From positions 744,001 to 808,000 of the forward strand of contig NZ_CP123990.1 in assembly GCF_029919115.1 (NCBI RefSeq): a stretch of 64,000 nucleotides of DNA. The letters are read 5' to 3'. A program made the translations under genes and the position numbers. Origin of the DNA: Variovorax paradoxus. Lineage in GTDB: Bacteria > Pseudomonadota > Gammaproteobacteria > Burkholderiales > Burkholderiaceae_C. The notes below the pieces were generated by a model, which ran no database searches, had not been told where the DNA came from, and saw only the letters and a program-made list of their open reading frames with translations. Shown here one piece after another: positions 29,589 to 37,736 of this stretch; within the stretch, counting starts at the first letter, position 1; each line of letters starts with the position of its first letter.

Positions 29589-29662
29589 CGGTCACAGGGT
29601 GGGAATGGCGGTGATTTTACCGGGGAGGTACCCCGTCATCGGCGCGCCCGATAATTCCGCGA

Positions 29663-30445
29663 ATGCTGTTTCTGCTCTCCCCTGCGAAGTCGCTCGACTA
29701 CGACACGCCCGTTCCCGATGAAATCCCCGCCACCAAACCCCATTTCGAGGCTCCCCGCGGCCCTTCGGCCGAACTGATCAAGCTGCTGCGCCAAAAGTCG
29801 CCGCAGCAGATCTCGGAGCTCATGCACCTGTCGGACAAGCTCTCCGCCCTCAACGCGGCCCGCTACCACGCCTGGGCCGGCAAGAGCACGCCAAAGAACG
29901 CCCGCCAGGCCGCCTTTGCGTTCGATGGCGACGTGTACGGCGGACTCGACGCGCGATCGCTCACGCCCGCGCAGCTGGAATGGGCGCAGGAACATGTCTG
30001 CATCCTGAGCGGCCTCTACGGCCTGCTGCGTCCGCTCGACCTGCTGCAGCCCTACCGGCTCGAGATGGGCACGCCGCTTGCCAACCGCCATGGCAAGGAC
30101 CTGTATGCCTTCTGGGGCTCGCGCATTGCAGAGCACCTGAACGAGCGACTGGCCGCAGACCGCACGCCCGTGGTGGTCAATGTGGCCTCGCAGGAATACT
30201 TCCGGTCGGTCGACCTGAAAGTGCTCAAGGCGCGCGTGGTCGAATGCGTGTTCGAGGAATGGAAGAGCGACAGGTACAAGATCGTGAGCTTCTACGCCAA
30301 GCGCGCCCGCGGGCTGCTCGCGCGTTGGGCGGTGCAGCACAAGGCCGCCACGCCCAAGGCGCTGGAAAAATTCGATCTCGAAGGTTATGGTTTCGACGCC
30401 GGGGCCTCGACGGCCGAAAGACTCGTATTCAGGAGGAAGACTTGA
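29663..30445 (+). CDS. yaaA: Peroxide stress protein YaaA
   Basis: A 260-residue member of the YaaA (UPF0246) family, which lowers free iron and protects DNA during peroxide stress. Matching family segments are MLFLLSPAKSLDYDTP at the N-terminus, AFDGDVYGGLDA, LSGLYGLLRPLDLLQPYRLEMGT and NVASQEYF. Length equals the E. coli protein (about 258). The 2OG-oxygenase gene starts one base after its stop codon and is preceded by a strong AGGAGG located inside the end of yaaA, so the two are coupled. Confidence 0.94.
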   Translation: MLFLLSPAKSLDYDTPVPDEIPATKPHFEAPRGPSAELIKLLRQKSPQQISELMHLSDKLSALNAARYHAWAGKSTPKNARQAAFAFDGDVYGGLDARSLTPAQLEWAQEHVCILSGLYGLLRPLDLLQPYRLEMGTPLANRHGKDLYAFWGSRIAEHLNERLAADRTPVVVNVASQEYFRSVDLKVLKARVVECVFEEWKSDRYKIVSFYAKRARGLLARWAVQHKAATPKALEKFDLEGYGFDAGASTAERLVFRRKT

Positions 30446-30446
30446 T

Positions 30447-31286
30447 ATGTCACAGGCGATCAGCCCTGAGCTGAGGGAATGGCTGGTGTCGCAGCTCGCG
30501 GCAGGGCATTCGGTGCCGGCGCTGCGCGCGTCGATGCGCGCGGCCGGCTGGCAGGACGCCGCCACCGACCTCGCACTGGCGCAGCTCGAAGCCGGTTTCC
30601 CCCATGTCGAAGAGGCCAAGCCGCGCCGCACCGACATGCCCGGCCCCAACCTGGACGGCGCGCCGCTCTACATCGATGCGGGCGACCGCCGCGTTCAGGT
30701 GCTGCACACCATGCAGCATCCGCGTGTCGTCGTCTTCGGCAACCTCTTGTCCCCTGAAGAGTGCGAAGGCCTGATTGCCGCCGCGCGCGTACGCCTTGCG
30801 CGCTCGCTCACGGTCGAAACCCGCACCGGCGGCGAGGTGCTGAACGTCGACCGTACCAGCGACGGCATGTTCTTCGAGCGCGGCGAAAACGAAATCGTCT
30901 CGCGCCTCGAGCAGCGCATTGCCACGCTGCTGCGGTGGCCGGTGGAGTTTGGCGAGGGCCTGCAGATCCTGCGCTACGCGCCCGGTGCCCAGTACCGGCC
31001 GCACTACGACTACTTCGACCCTGGCGAGCCGGGCACGCCGACCATTCTCAAGCGCGGCGGCCAGCGTGTGGCCACGCTGGTCATGTACCTGCAGGAGCCC
31101 GAGCAGGGCGGCGCCACCACCTTCCCGGACGTCGGCCTGGAAGTGGCGCCCGTGCGCGGCACCGGCGTGTTCTTCAGCTACGACGAACCCGACCCCGCCA
31201 CCCGCACGCTGCACGGCGGCGCACCGGTGCTCGCAGGCGAAAAGTGGGTGGCCACCAAATGGCTGCGCGAACGCGAATTCAAATAA
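30447..31286 (+). CDS. 2OG-Fe(II) oxygenase, prolyl-4-hydroxylase-like
   Basis: A 279-residue protein with a C-terminal double-stranded beta-helix dioxygenase. The iron triad is H186, D188 (RPHYDYF) and H256 (TLHGG), and K266 is placed to bind 2-oxoglutarate. The domain resembles the catalytic part of animal and bacterial prolyl 4-hydroxylases. The N-terminal 75 residues are a helical extension with no assigned role. The start at 30447 is fixed by AGGAGGAAG directly upstream. The target protein is unknown. Confidence 0.9.
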   Translation: MSQAISPELREWLVSQLAAGHSVPALRASMRAAGWQDAATDLALAQLEAGFPHVEEAKPRRTDMPGPNLDGAPLYIDAGDRRVQVLHTMQHPRVVVFGNLLSPEECEGLIAAARVRLARSLTVETRTGGEVLNVDRTSDGMFFERGENEIVSRLEQRIATLLRWPVEFGEGLQILRYAPGAQYRPHYDYFDPGEPGTPTILKRGGQRVATLVMYLQEPEQGGATTFPDVGLEVAPVRGTGVFFSYDEPDPATRTLHGGAPVLAGEKWVATKWLREREFK

Positions 31287-31295
31287 AACGAACCC

Positions 31296-32195
31296 ATGAA
31301 GCTTCAAGCCAACGGACTGCAGATCGAGGTCGAAGACACCGGCGGCGAAGGGCGCCCGGTCGCCTTGCTCATCATGGGCCTGGGCATGCAGCTCGTCGGT
31401 TGGCCGCAGCCTTTTGTGCAGGCGCTGGTCGATGCGGGCTTTCGCGTGGTGCGGCATGACAACCGCGACATCGGCCTGAGCCAGGGCTTCGATCATGCCG
31501 GCACCGGCAACATCGTGTGGGAAAGCATTCGCCAGCGCCTGGGCCTGCAGGTACGGTCGGCCTACACGTTGCAAGACATGGCGCGCGATTCGCTCGGCGT
31601 GCTCGACGCTCTCGGCATCAAGCATGCGCACGTCATCGGCGCCTCGATGGGCGGCATGATTTCGCAGCACCTGGCCGCCGATGCACCCGACCGCGTGACC
31701 AGCCTTGTCAGCATCATGAGCTCGAGCGGCGCGCGCGGCCTGCCCGGGCCCCGGAGCGACGTGGCCGCCATGCTGCTGCGCCGTCCGCTGGGCCGCGGCG
31801 AGGCCGAACTGGTGGCGCACAGCATCAAGCTGCTCAGGCTCATCCAGAGCCCCGCCTATCCGCAAAGCACCGAAGAGCTCGCCGAGCGCCTTACCTTCAG
31901 CATGCGCCGTGCCTACCGCCCGGCCGGCATGTTCCGCCAGATGCTCGCCATTGGCGCCGATTCGCGCAGGCCCGAAGTGCTGCCGCGCATCAAGTGCCCG
32001 ACGCTGGTGCTGCATGGCGAAGCCGACGCGCTCGTGCCCATGGTCTGCGGGCAAGACACCGCCAAGCGCATTCCGGGCTCGAAATTCATCAGCATCCCCG
32101 GCATGGGCCACGACCTTCCGCCCGAGGTGTGCGCCATCCTCGTCAATCACATCGCCCCGTTCCTGCACGCGGCCGAAGAACACCACAAGCCATGA
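31296..32195 (+). CDS. Alpha/beta-fold hydrolase
   Basis: A 299-residue hydrolase with the nucleophile elbow GASMGG (S117), acid D244 (HGEADALVP) and H272 (GMGHDLP), and an oxyanion-region motif near [14 protein letters not shown]. It probably cleaves an ester or similar bond; the substrate cannot be read from the sequence. It starts 9 bp after the oxygenase gene, and its TGA overlaps the queF ATG by four bases, so it belongs to a yaaA-oxygenase-hydrolase-queF run. Confidence 0.88.
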   Translation: MKLQANGLQIEVEDTGGEGRPVALLIMGLGMQLVGWPQPFVQALVDAGFRVVRHDNRDIGLSQGFDHAGTGNIVWESIRQRLGLQVRSAYTLQDMARDSLGVLDALGIKHAHVIGASMGGMISQHLAADAPDRVTSLVSIMSSSGARGLPGPRSDVAAMLLRRPLGRGEAELVAHSIKLLRLIQSPAYPQSTEELAERLTFSMRRAYRPAGMFRQMLAIGADSRRPEVLPRIKCPTLVLHGEADALVPMVCGQDTAKRIPGSKFISIPGMGHDLPPEVCAILVNHIAPFLHAAEEHHKP

Positions 32196-33079
32196 GCCTG
32201 GACAACATTCCCCCCAACCCGAACCCGAACACGAACACGCCCGAGCAGTCGCAGCTGGGCCGCGCCTCCGCCTATGCGGACAAGTACGACCCCTCGCTGC
32301 TTTTTCCGATTGCACGCGCCGCCCAGCGCGAAGCCATGGGCATTGCCGCCGGCGCGCTGCCTTTCTTCGGCGCCGATCTCTGGACCGCGTTCGAAGTGAG
32401 CTGGCTCAATCTGCGCGGCAAGCCGCAGCTGGCCATCGCGCACTTCACCATTCCCTGCGAAACGCCGAACATCATCGAGAGCAAGTCGTTCAAGCTGTAC
32501 CTCAACAGCTTCAACAGCACCGCGTTCGCGAGCATCGATGCCGTGCGCGACCGCATGCGTGCCGACCTGTCCGAGGCGCTCTGGCGCGGCAGCGACCAAT
32601 CGGCCGGCATCGGCGTGAAGCTGCTCGCACCCGACATGTTCGACCGCGAGCCCGTGCACGAACTCGACGGGCTCGACCTCGACCGGCTGGACATCGAGTG
32701 CACCCACTACCAGCCCGCGCCCGAGCTGCTGTCGAGCGATGCAACCCAGCCCCCGGTGAATGAAACGCTCACCAGCCGCCTGCTCAAGAGCAATTGCCTC
32801 GTTACGGGCCAGCCCGATTGGGGCAGCGTGCAGATCCGCTACAGCGGCCCTGCCATCGACCAGGCCGGCCTGCTGGCGTACATCGTGAGCTTTCGCAACC
32901 ACAACGAGTTTCACGAGCCGTGTGCCGAGCGCATCTTCACGGACATCTGGAACCGCTGCAAACCGAACAAGCTCGCGGTGTATGCGCGCTACACGCGGCG
33001 CGGCGGGCTCGACATCAACCCGTTTCGCACCAGTTGGCCGCAGGCGCTGCCGCCGAACATCCGAACCGCGCGGCAATAA
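32192..33079 (+). CDS. queF: NADPH-dependent 7-cyano-7-deazaguanine reductase
   Basis: A 295-residue QueF of the long, two-domain type, reducing preQ0 to preQ1 in queuosine biosynthesis. [13 protein letters not shown] (96-108) is the QueF signature and the catalytic cysteine is C202 in [11 protein letters not shown]. The N-terminus carries a short Asn-Pro-Asn-Thr repeat (residues 7-17), absent from most homologues and probably disordered. The ATG overlaps the preceding stop (ATGA), giving translational coupling. Confidence 0.95.
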   Translation: MSLDNIPPNPNPNTNTPEQSQLGRASAYADKYDPSLLFPIARAAQREAMGIAAGALPFFGADLWTAFEVSWLNLRGKPQLAIAHFTIPCETPNIIESKSFKLYLNSFNSTAFASIDAVRDRMRADLSEALWRGSDQSAGIGVKLLAPDMFDREPVHELDGLDLDRLDIECTHYQPAPELLSSDATQPPVNETLTSRLLKSNCLVTGQPDWGSVQIRYSGPAIDQAGLLAYIVSFRNHNEFHEPCAERIFTDIWNRCKPNKLAVYARYTRRGGLDINPFRTSWPQALPPNIRTARQ

Positions 33080-33191
33080 CCGGGTGGGGCCCGCTGAAGC
33101 CCCTCTTCGGAAATCCGGAACTCGCCAGCCGGCTCCTGTGGCATTCTGGAATTGCCCGTGAACTGCGGGCGGATTTCTGGAGCAGACACAC

Positions 33192-34097
33192 ATGGTTGAA
33201 GGAAAAGTGGTCGTCGTCACCGGCGCGGGCGGCGGCATCGGGCGCGACATTGCACTGGCCATGGCCAAGAGCGGCGCCAAGGTGGTGGTCAACGACATCG
33301 GCGCCGCGCTCGACGGCGCAGGCGGCAGCGCGGGCCCCGCGCAGCAGGTGGTCGACGAGATCCGCGCCGCTGGCGGCCAGGCCGTGCCCAACACCGACAG
33401 CGTGGCCGAAGCCGCCAGTGCGGCGCGCATCGTCGAATGCGCGGTCGAGAGCTTCGGCCGCATCGATGCAGTGGTCAACAACGCCGGCATCCTGCGCGAC
33501 CGCTTCTTCCACAAGATGTCTGTCGACGAATGGGACGCCGTGATCAAGGTGCACCTCTACGGCGCCTACTACGTGAGCCGTGCGGCAGCCACGCATTTCA
33601 AGGAGCAGAACTCCGGCGCCATGGTGCACATGACCTCGACCTCGGGCCTGATCGGCAACTACGGCCAGGCCAACTACGCGGCGGCCAAGCTCGGGATCGC
33701 GGCGTTGTCGAAGTCGATTGCGCTCGACATGCTCAAGTTCAACGTGCGTTCCAACTGCATTGCGCCCTTCGCATGGAGCCGCATGATCGGCGCCATTCCC
33801 ACCGACACCGACGAGCAGCGCGCCCGCGTCGACAAGATCAAGCAGATGACGCCAGCCAAGGTGGCGCCGCTCGCGGTGTACCTTGCCAGCGAAGCCGCCG
33901 GCGCGGTCAACGGCCAGATATTTGCGGTGCGCAACAACGAGATTTCGCTCATCAGCCAGCCGCGGCCAGTGCGTTCCATTCACCGCTCCGAAGGTTGGAC
34001 GCCCGAGAGCATTGCCGAGCACGCCATGCCCGCCATGCGCGCAAGCTTCTTTCCGCTGGACCGCTCGGCGGACGTGTTCAGCTGGGACCCGGTCTGA
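33192..34097 (+). CDS. SDR dehydrogenase, 3-hydroxyacyl-CoA type
   Basis: A 301-residue short-chain dehydrogenase. The NAD-binding TGAGGGIG is at 10-17, NNAG at 97-100, and the catalytic S149, Y162 and K166 (NYAAAK) are all present. The length and the extended C-terminal part (after GQIFAVRNNEI) resemble the (3R)-hydroxyacyl-CoA dehydrogenase domain of multifunctional enzyme type 2. It lies at the edge of a cluster of acyl-CoA genes, which supports an acyl-CoA substrate. GGAG lies 9 bases before the ATG. Confidence 0.87.
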   Translation: MVEGKVVVVTGAGGGIGRDIALAMAKSGAKVVVNDIGAALDGAGGSAGPAQQVVDEIRAAGGQAVPNTDSVAEAASAARIVECAVESFGRIDAVVNNAGILRDRFFHKMSVDEWDAVIKVHLYGAYYVSRAAATHFKEQNSGAMVHMTSTSGLIGNYGQANYAAAKLGIAALSKSIALDMLKFNVRSNCIAPFAWSRMIGAIPTDTDEQRARVDKIKQMTPAKVAPLAVYLASEAAGAVNGQIFAVRNNEISLISQPRPVRSIHRSEGWTPESIAEHAMPAMRASFFPLDRSADVFSWDPV

Positions 34098-34176
34098 GGC
34101 CAAACCACGAGAAGGGCGCATACAGCGCCATTCGGCCGACAATGCACGCTTCTTTCCTTCCTGGCGCGCTTGTCCG

Positions 34177-35067
34177 GTGAACCTGCATTTCGACCTGTTC
34201 GACCTGAAACTGTTCGTCTACGTGGCGGACGCGCGCAGCCTCACCCGCGGCGCCGAGAAAGCCTGCATCTCGCTCGCGGCGGCCTCCACCCGCATCAAGC
34301 AGATGGAAGAGGCCGTGGGCGGCAAGCTGCTGCACCGCAGCGCGCAGGGCGTGAGCCTGACGGCCGCGGGGCAGGCGGTGCTCTACCATGCCAAGCGCGT
34401 GATGCAGCAGATGGAGCACCTGCGCTGCGACATGCAGGACTTCGGCAAGGGCATCAAGGGCCATGTGCGCGTGTTCGCCAACACCACGTCGATCACCGAA
34501 TACCTGCCGCAAAAGCTGGCGGGTTTTCTCACGCAGCATCCGGCCGTGCAGGTCGATCTGCGCGAGTACCTGAGCGAAGAAATCGTGCGCGCCGTGGCCG
34601 ACGGCGAGGCCGACATCGGCATCCTGGCGGGTGATGTGCACACCGGTGAATTCGACGCGCGCCCCTTCGGCAGCAACCAGCTCGTTCTGGTGGTGCCCGA
34701 GACGCATCACCTGGCCGGCGCGCCCTCTGTGGCCTTTGCCGACACGCTCGACGAGCAGCATGTGGGCCTGCACCACGGCAGCGCCATCCACCGCTTTCTG
34801 CAGCGCCGTGCCGAGCTGGCCGGCCGCGGCTTCAACCCGCGGATCCAGGTCAGCAGCTTCGAGGCCATCTGCCTGATGATCGAAGCGGGCGTGGGCGTCG
34901 GCGTGCTCCCGGCCTCGTCGGCGCAGCGGCTGTCGATGGCGATGCGGATCTCGACGGTGGCACTCAGCGATGCATGGGCGGAGCGAGAACTCAAGTTGAT
35001 TGCACGCGACCGCGAGCAGCTGCCGGCTTCGGCGCGCGAGCTGTTCGATCACCTCGTCGCGCCTTAG
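34177..35067 (+). CDS. LysR family transcriptional regulator
   Basis: A 296-residue LysR protein. The N-terminal winged helix (about 5-62, with ARSLTRGAEKACISLAAASTRIKQME) is followed by a periplasmic-binding-like effector domain (from about 93, GHVRVFANTT). I choose the GTG at 34177 because the family N-terminus (NLHFDLFDLKLFVYV) follows it directly; the upstream open frame overlaps the SDR gene. It probably controls the neighbouring acyl-CoA genes, on the usual LysR model. The inducer is unknown. Confidence 0.9.
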   Translation: MNLHFDLFDLKLFVYVADARSLTRGAEKACISLAAASTRIKQMEEAVGGKLLHRSAQGVSLTAAGQAVLYHAKRVMQQMEHLRCDMQDFGKGIKGHVRVFANTTSITEYLPQKLAGFLTQHPAVQVDLREYLSEEIVRAVADGEADIGILAGDVHTGEFDARPFGSNQLVLVVPETHHLAGAPSVAFADTLDEQHVGLHHGSAIHRFLQRRAELAGRGFNPRIQVSSFEAICLMIEAGVGVGVLPASSAQRLSMAMRISTVALSDAWAERELKLIARDREQLPASARELFDHLVAP

Positions 35068-35093
35068 CAGCAGGCGCCGGCACCTTGCTGCCT

Positions 35094-36455
35094 TCAGGGC
35101 AGCCAGCGTTCCACGCGCGGCGCGTCGGCCAGCTGCCAGATGCGCTGGCACAGCGCCTTGGCTTCTTCGGCCGTGGCACCCTCGCCGTAGTGCGCAAGGC
35201 GCTGCATCTTGTCTTCGATCTCGGCGCGGCTCAGCGTGTTGCCCGGGTCGCCCTTGGGTTCGTCGACGCGGCCCTGCAGCATGCGGCCGTCGCGGGTCTG
35301 CACGCTCACCTTGCCGATCCAGCGCGCGGGGTAGGCGGTGTCGACTTCGGCATCGAGTTCCATTGCCACCTTGTCGCGGAACGCCGCCACCTCGGGCGCG
35401 AGAAAGTCGCGGTCGAATTCGCCGAGCCCGGCGCGGCCGTGCACCGCAATGAGGCCCAGCACCGTGCCCATCGAGAACTTGCCCTGGTGCACCGTGGCCG
35501 GCACTGTGACGCGGCCGAGCACGTCGATGGCGCCCTGGTGCACATGCGTGGTCACGCGGGCCACGTCATCGGGCTTGAGGCCGTGCTGAGTCATCACGTG
35601 CAGCAGTGCATCGGCCGCGGGATGGGTGTGGCGGCACGAGGCGTGGTACTTGAACGAGGTTTCGGCCAGTGCCCAGCGTGTGCCGAGGCGATCGGTGAGG
35701 CGGGCCGGATCGGCGTCGCTCGACATGCCAACGCCAAGGCCCTGCGCACCTTCGAGCACCTTGGCGGCGCCCGTGAAGCCGTCTTGTGCAAGGTAGGCCG
35801 ACATGAGTCCGCTGGCTGCCGCGTGCGCGCAGTGCAGCTGCTTGGAATCGGCCGCATCGCGCAGAAACTCCCACACGCCCGCCGATTGCGTGCCGGCCGA
35901 GCCGAAGGCATGCAGCATCTGCTGCGGCGTGAGCTTCAAAAGACTACCCACCGCCGCGGCCGCCGCCAGCGTGCCCGCCGTTGCCGTGGTGTGAAAGGTC
36001 TTGTAGTGCGAGCGGCCCAGGAATTCGCCCACGCGGATGCCCACCTCGTAGCCCGCGACCACGGCCGCCAGCAGTTGCGCACCGGTCGCGCCGATGCTCT
36101 GCGCCACGGCCAGTGCCGGTGCAATGACGACCGCGGCCGGGTGGAACACCGAGCCGTTGTGCACGTCGTCCTGCTCCACGTAGTGCGAAGCCGCGGCGTT
36201 GACCAGCGCGGCGAACACCGGTGAGCTGGTGCGGCGCGAGGTGAGTATTTCGCTCGGCCCGTTTGCAGGGCCCATCATCTGCGCAAAGCGCTCGATGGAG
36301 CGCACCGGCCGCGCAGTACGGGCCGCGAGCACTGAACCGAGCCAGTCGAGCATCAGGTCCTCCGTGCGGCGCAGCACAGGCGCGGGAATGTCCGCGAACT
36401 TCAGCTCGGCGGCGAAGGTGGCGAGCACCTTGCTCGGGTGGGTCGAATCTGTCAT
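35094..36455 (-). CDS. MmgE/PrpD family protein
   Basis: A 453-residue protein of the MmgE/PrpD fold, which includes 2-methylcitrate dehydratase and cis-aconitate decarboxylase. Typical segments are LDWLGSVLAA, ASHYVEQDDVHNGSVFHPAAVVIAPALA and YHASCRHTHPAADAL. Members act on small polycarboxylates, but many are uncharacterised and co-occur with acyl-CoA dehydrogenases and Bug receptors, as here. It lies 11 bp after the acyl-CoA dehydrogenase gene on the same strand, so they form a two-gene unit. The exact reaction is not deducible. Confidence 0.85.
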   Translation of the reverse strand: MTDSTHPSKVLATFAAELKFADIPAPVLRRTEDLMLDWLGSVLAARTARPVRSIERFAQMMGPANGPSEILTSRRTSSPVFAALVNAAASHYVEQDDVHNGSVFHPAAVVIAPALAVAQSIGATGAQLLAAVVAGYEVGIRVGEFLGRSHYKTFHTTATAGTLAAAAAVGSLLKLTPQQMLHAFGSAGTQSAGVWEFLRDAADSKQLHCAHAAASGLMSAYLAQDGFTGAAKVLEGAQGLGVGMSSDADPARLTDRLGTRWALAETSFKYHASCRHTHPAADALLHVMTQHGLKPDDVARVTTHVHQGAIDVLGRVTVPATVHQGKFSMGTVLGLIAVHGRAGLGEFDRDFLAPEVAAFRDKVAMELDAEVDTAYPARWIGKVSVQTRDGRMLQGRVDEPKGDPGNTLSRAEIEDKMQRLAHYGEGATAEEAKALCQRIWQLADAPRVERWLP

Positions 36456-36466
36456 GGTCAGTCCCT

Positions 36467-37630
36467 TCAGAACGAGCGAGGCAGGCCGAGCATGTGCTCC
36501 GCCACGTAGCTCAGGATGAGGTTGGTCGAGATCGGCGCGACCTGGTAGAGCCGCGTCTCCCGGAACTTGCGTTCGATGTCGTATTCGCAGGCAAAGCCGA
36601 AGCCGCCATGGAACTGCAGGCAGGCGTTGGCGGCCTCCCAGCTGGCCTTGGCCGCAAGATACTTGGCCATGTTGGCCTGCGCGCCGCAGGGCTCGCGCGC
36701 ATCGAACAGGCGGCAGGCTTCATAGCGCATGAGGTTGGCGGCTTCGATTTCGATGAAGGCCTCGGCAATCGGGAACTGCACGCCCTGGTTCTGGCCGATG
36801 GGCCGCCCGAACACCACGCGCTCTTTCGTGTATGCCGTGACCTTGTCGATGAACCAATAGCCGTCGCCGATGCATTCCGCCGCAATCAGCGTGCGCTCAG
36901 CGTTGAGCCCGTCGAGGATGTACTTGAATCCCTGGCCCTCTTCGCCGATCAGGTTCTCGGCCGGGATCTCGAGGTTTTCGAAGAAGAGTTCGTTGGTCTC
37001 GTGATTCACCATGTTCAGGATGGGCTGCACCGTCATGCCGTTGCCGACGGCTTCCCGCAGGTCGACGATGAAGATCGACATGCCTTCGGACTTCTTCTTC
37101 ACGTCCGCGAGCGGCGTGGTGCGCGCCAGCAGGATCATCAGGTCCGAATGCTGGATGCGCGAGATCCACACCTTCTGGCCGTTGATCACGTACCGGTCGC
37201 CTTTCTTCACGGCCGTGGTCTTGATCTTGGTGGTGTCGGTGCCCGTGCTGGGCTCGGTCACGCCCATCGACTGCAGCCGCAGCTCGCCGGTGGCAATGCG
37301 CGGCAGGTAGTTGCGCTTCTGCGCCTCGCTGCCGTGGCGCAGCAGCGTGCCCATGTTGTACATCTGACCGTGGCAGGCGCCGGAGTTGCCGCCCGAGCGG
37401 TTGATTTCTTCCATGATCACCGAGGCTTCAGTGAGCCCGAGGCCGGAGCCGCCGTACTCCTGCGGAATGAGCGCGGCCATCCAGCCGGCCTTGGTGAGCG
37501 CATCGACGAACTCGGCGGGGTAGCCGCGCGCTTCGTCGACCTTGCGGAAATACTCGTTGGGAAATTGCGCGCACAGGTCGCGCACGGCATCGCGGATATC
37601 GGAAAAACGGGTGTCGTTGCTGCTGTTCAT
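36467..37630 (-). CDS. Acyl-CoA dehydrogenase family protein
   Basis: A 387-residue flavoprotein of the acyl-CoA dehydrogenase fold: N-terminal helices, a beta domain with MGVTEPSTGTDTT and VINGQKVWIS, then a helical C-terminal domain with FGRPIGQNQG and QFHGGFGFACEYDIER. The C-terminal segment where the catalytic glutamate usually occurs (IYEGTNEI-like) reads YQVAPISTNLIL, so that residue is replaced. It is divergent from the two-domain dehydrogenase gene at 37737, with 106 bp between the starts, and precedes MmgE/PrpD. Confidence 0.88.
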   Translation of the reverse strand: MNSSNDTRFSDIRDAVRDLCAQFPNEYFRKVDEARGYPAEFVDALTKAGWMAALIPQEYGGSGLGLTEASVIMEEINRSGGNSGACHGQMYNMGTLLRHGSEAQKRNYLPRIATGELRLQSMGVTEPSTGTDTTKIKTTAVKKGDRYVINGQKVWISRIQHSDLMILLARTTPLADVKKKSEGMSIFIVDLREAVGNGMTVQPILNMVNHETNELFFENLEIPAENLIGEEGQGFKYILDGLNAERTLIAAECIGDGYWFIDKVTAYTKERVVFGRPIGQNQGVQFPIAEAFIEIEAANLMRYEACRLFDAREPCGAQANMAKYLAAKASWEAANACLQFHGGFGFACEYDIERKFRETRLYQVAPISTNLILSYVAEHMLGLPRSF

Positions 37631-37736
37631 CCACCGAATCTATGCCTCTCCCGCGCGAGGCGGTTCTGTGATTGCGAAACCCTCCCTTCGCCAAATGCAA
37701 ATGCCGCGCGGCAGGGTGTTCTGTCACGCTGCGGCG

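Noticed and set aside
26654..29614. 986-codon plus-strand frame across valS
   Set aside because: Mirror frame of valS; residue composition is His/Arg/Val-rich in the manner of antisense frames and no family is recognisable.
32213..32240. CRISPR-like or coding repeat at the queF N-terminus
   Set aside because: It is only a short Asn-Pro/Asn-Thr codon repeat within the queF frame; no spacer-repeat structure occurs anywhere in the window.
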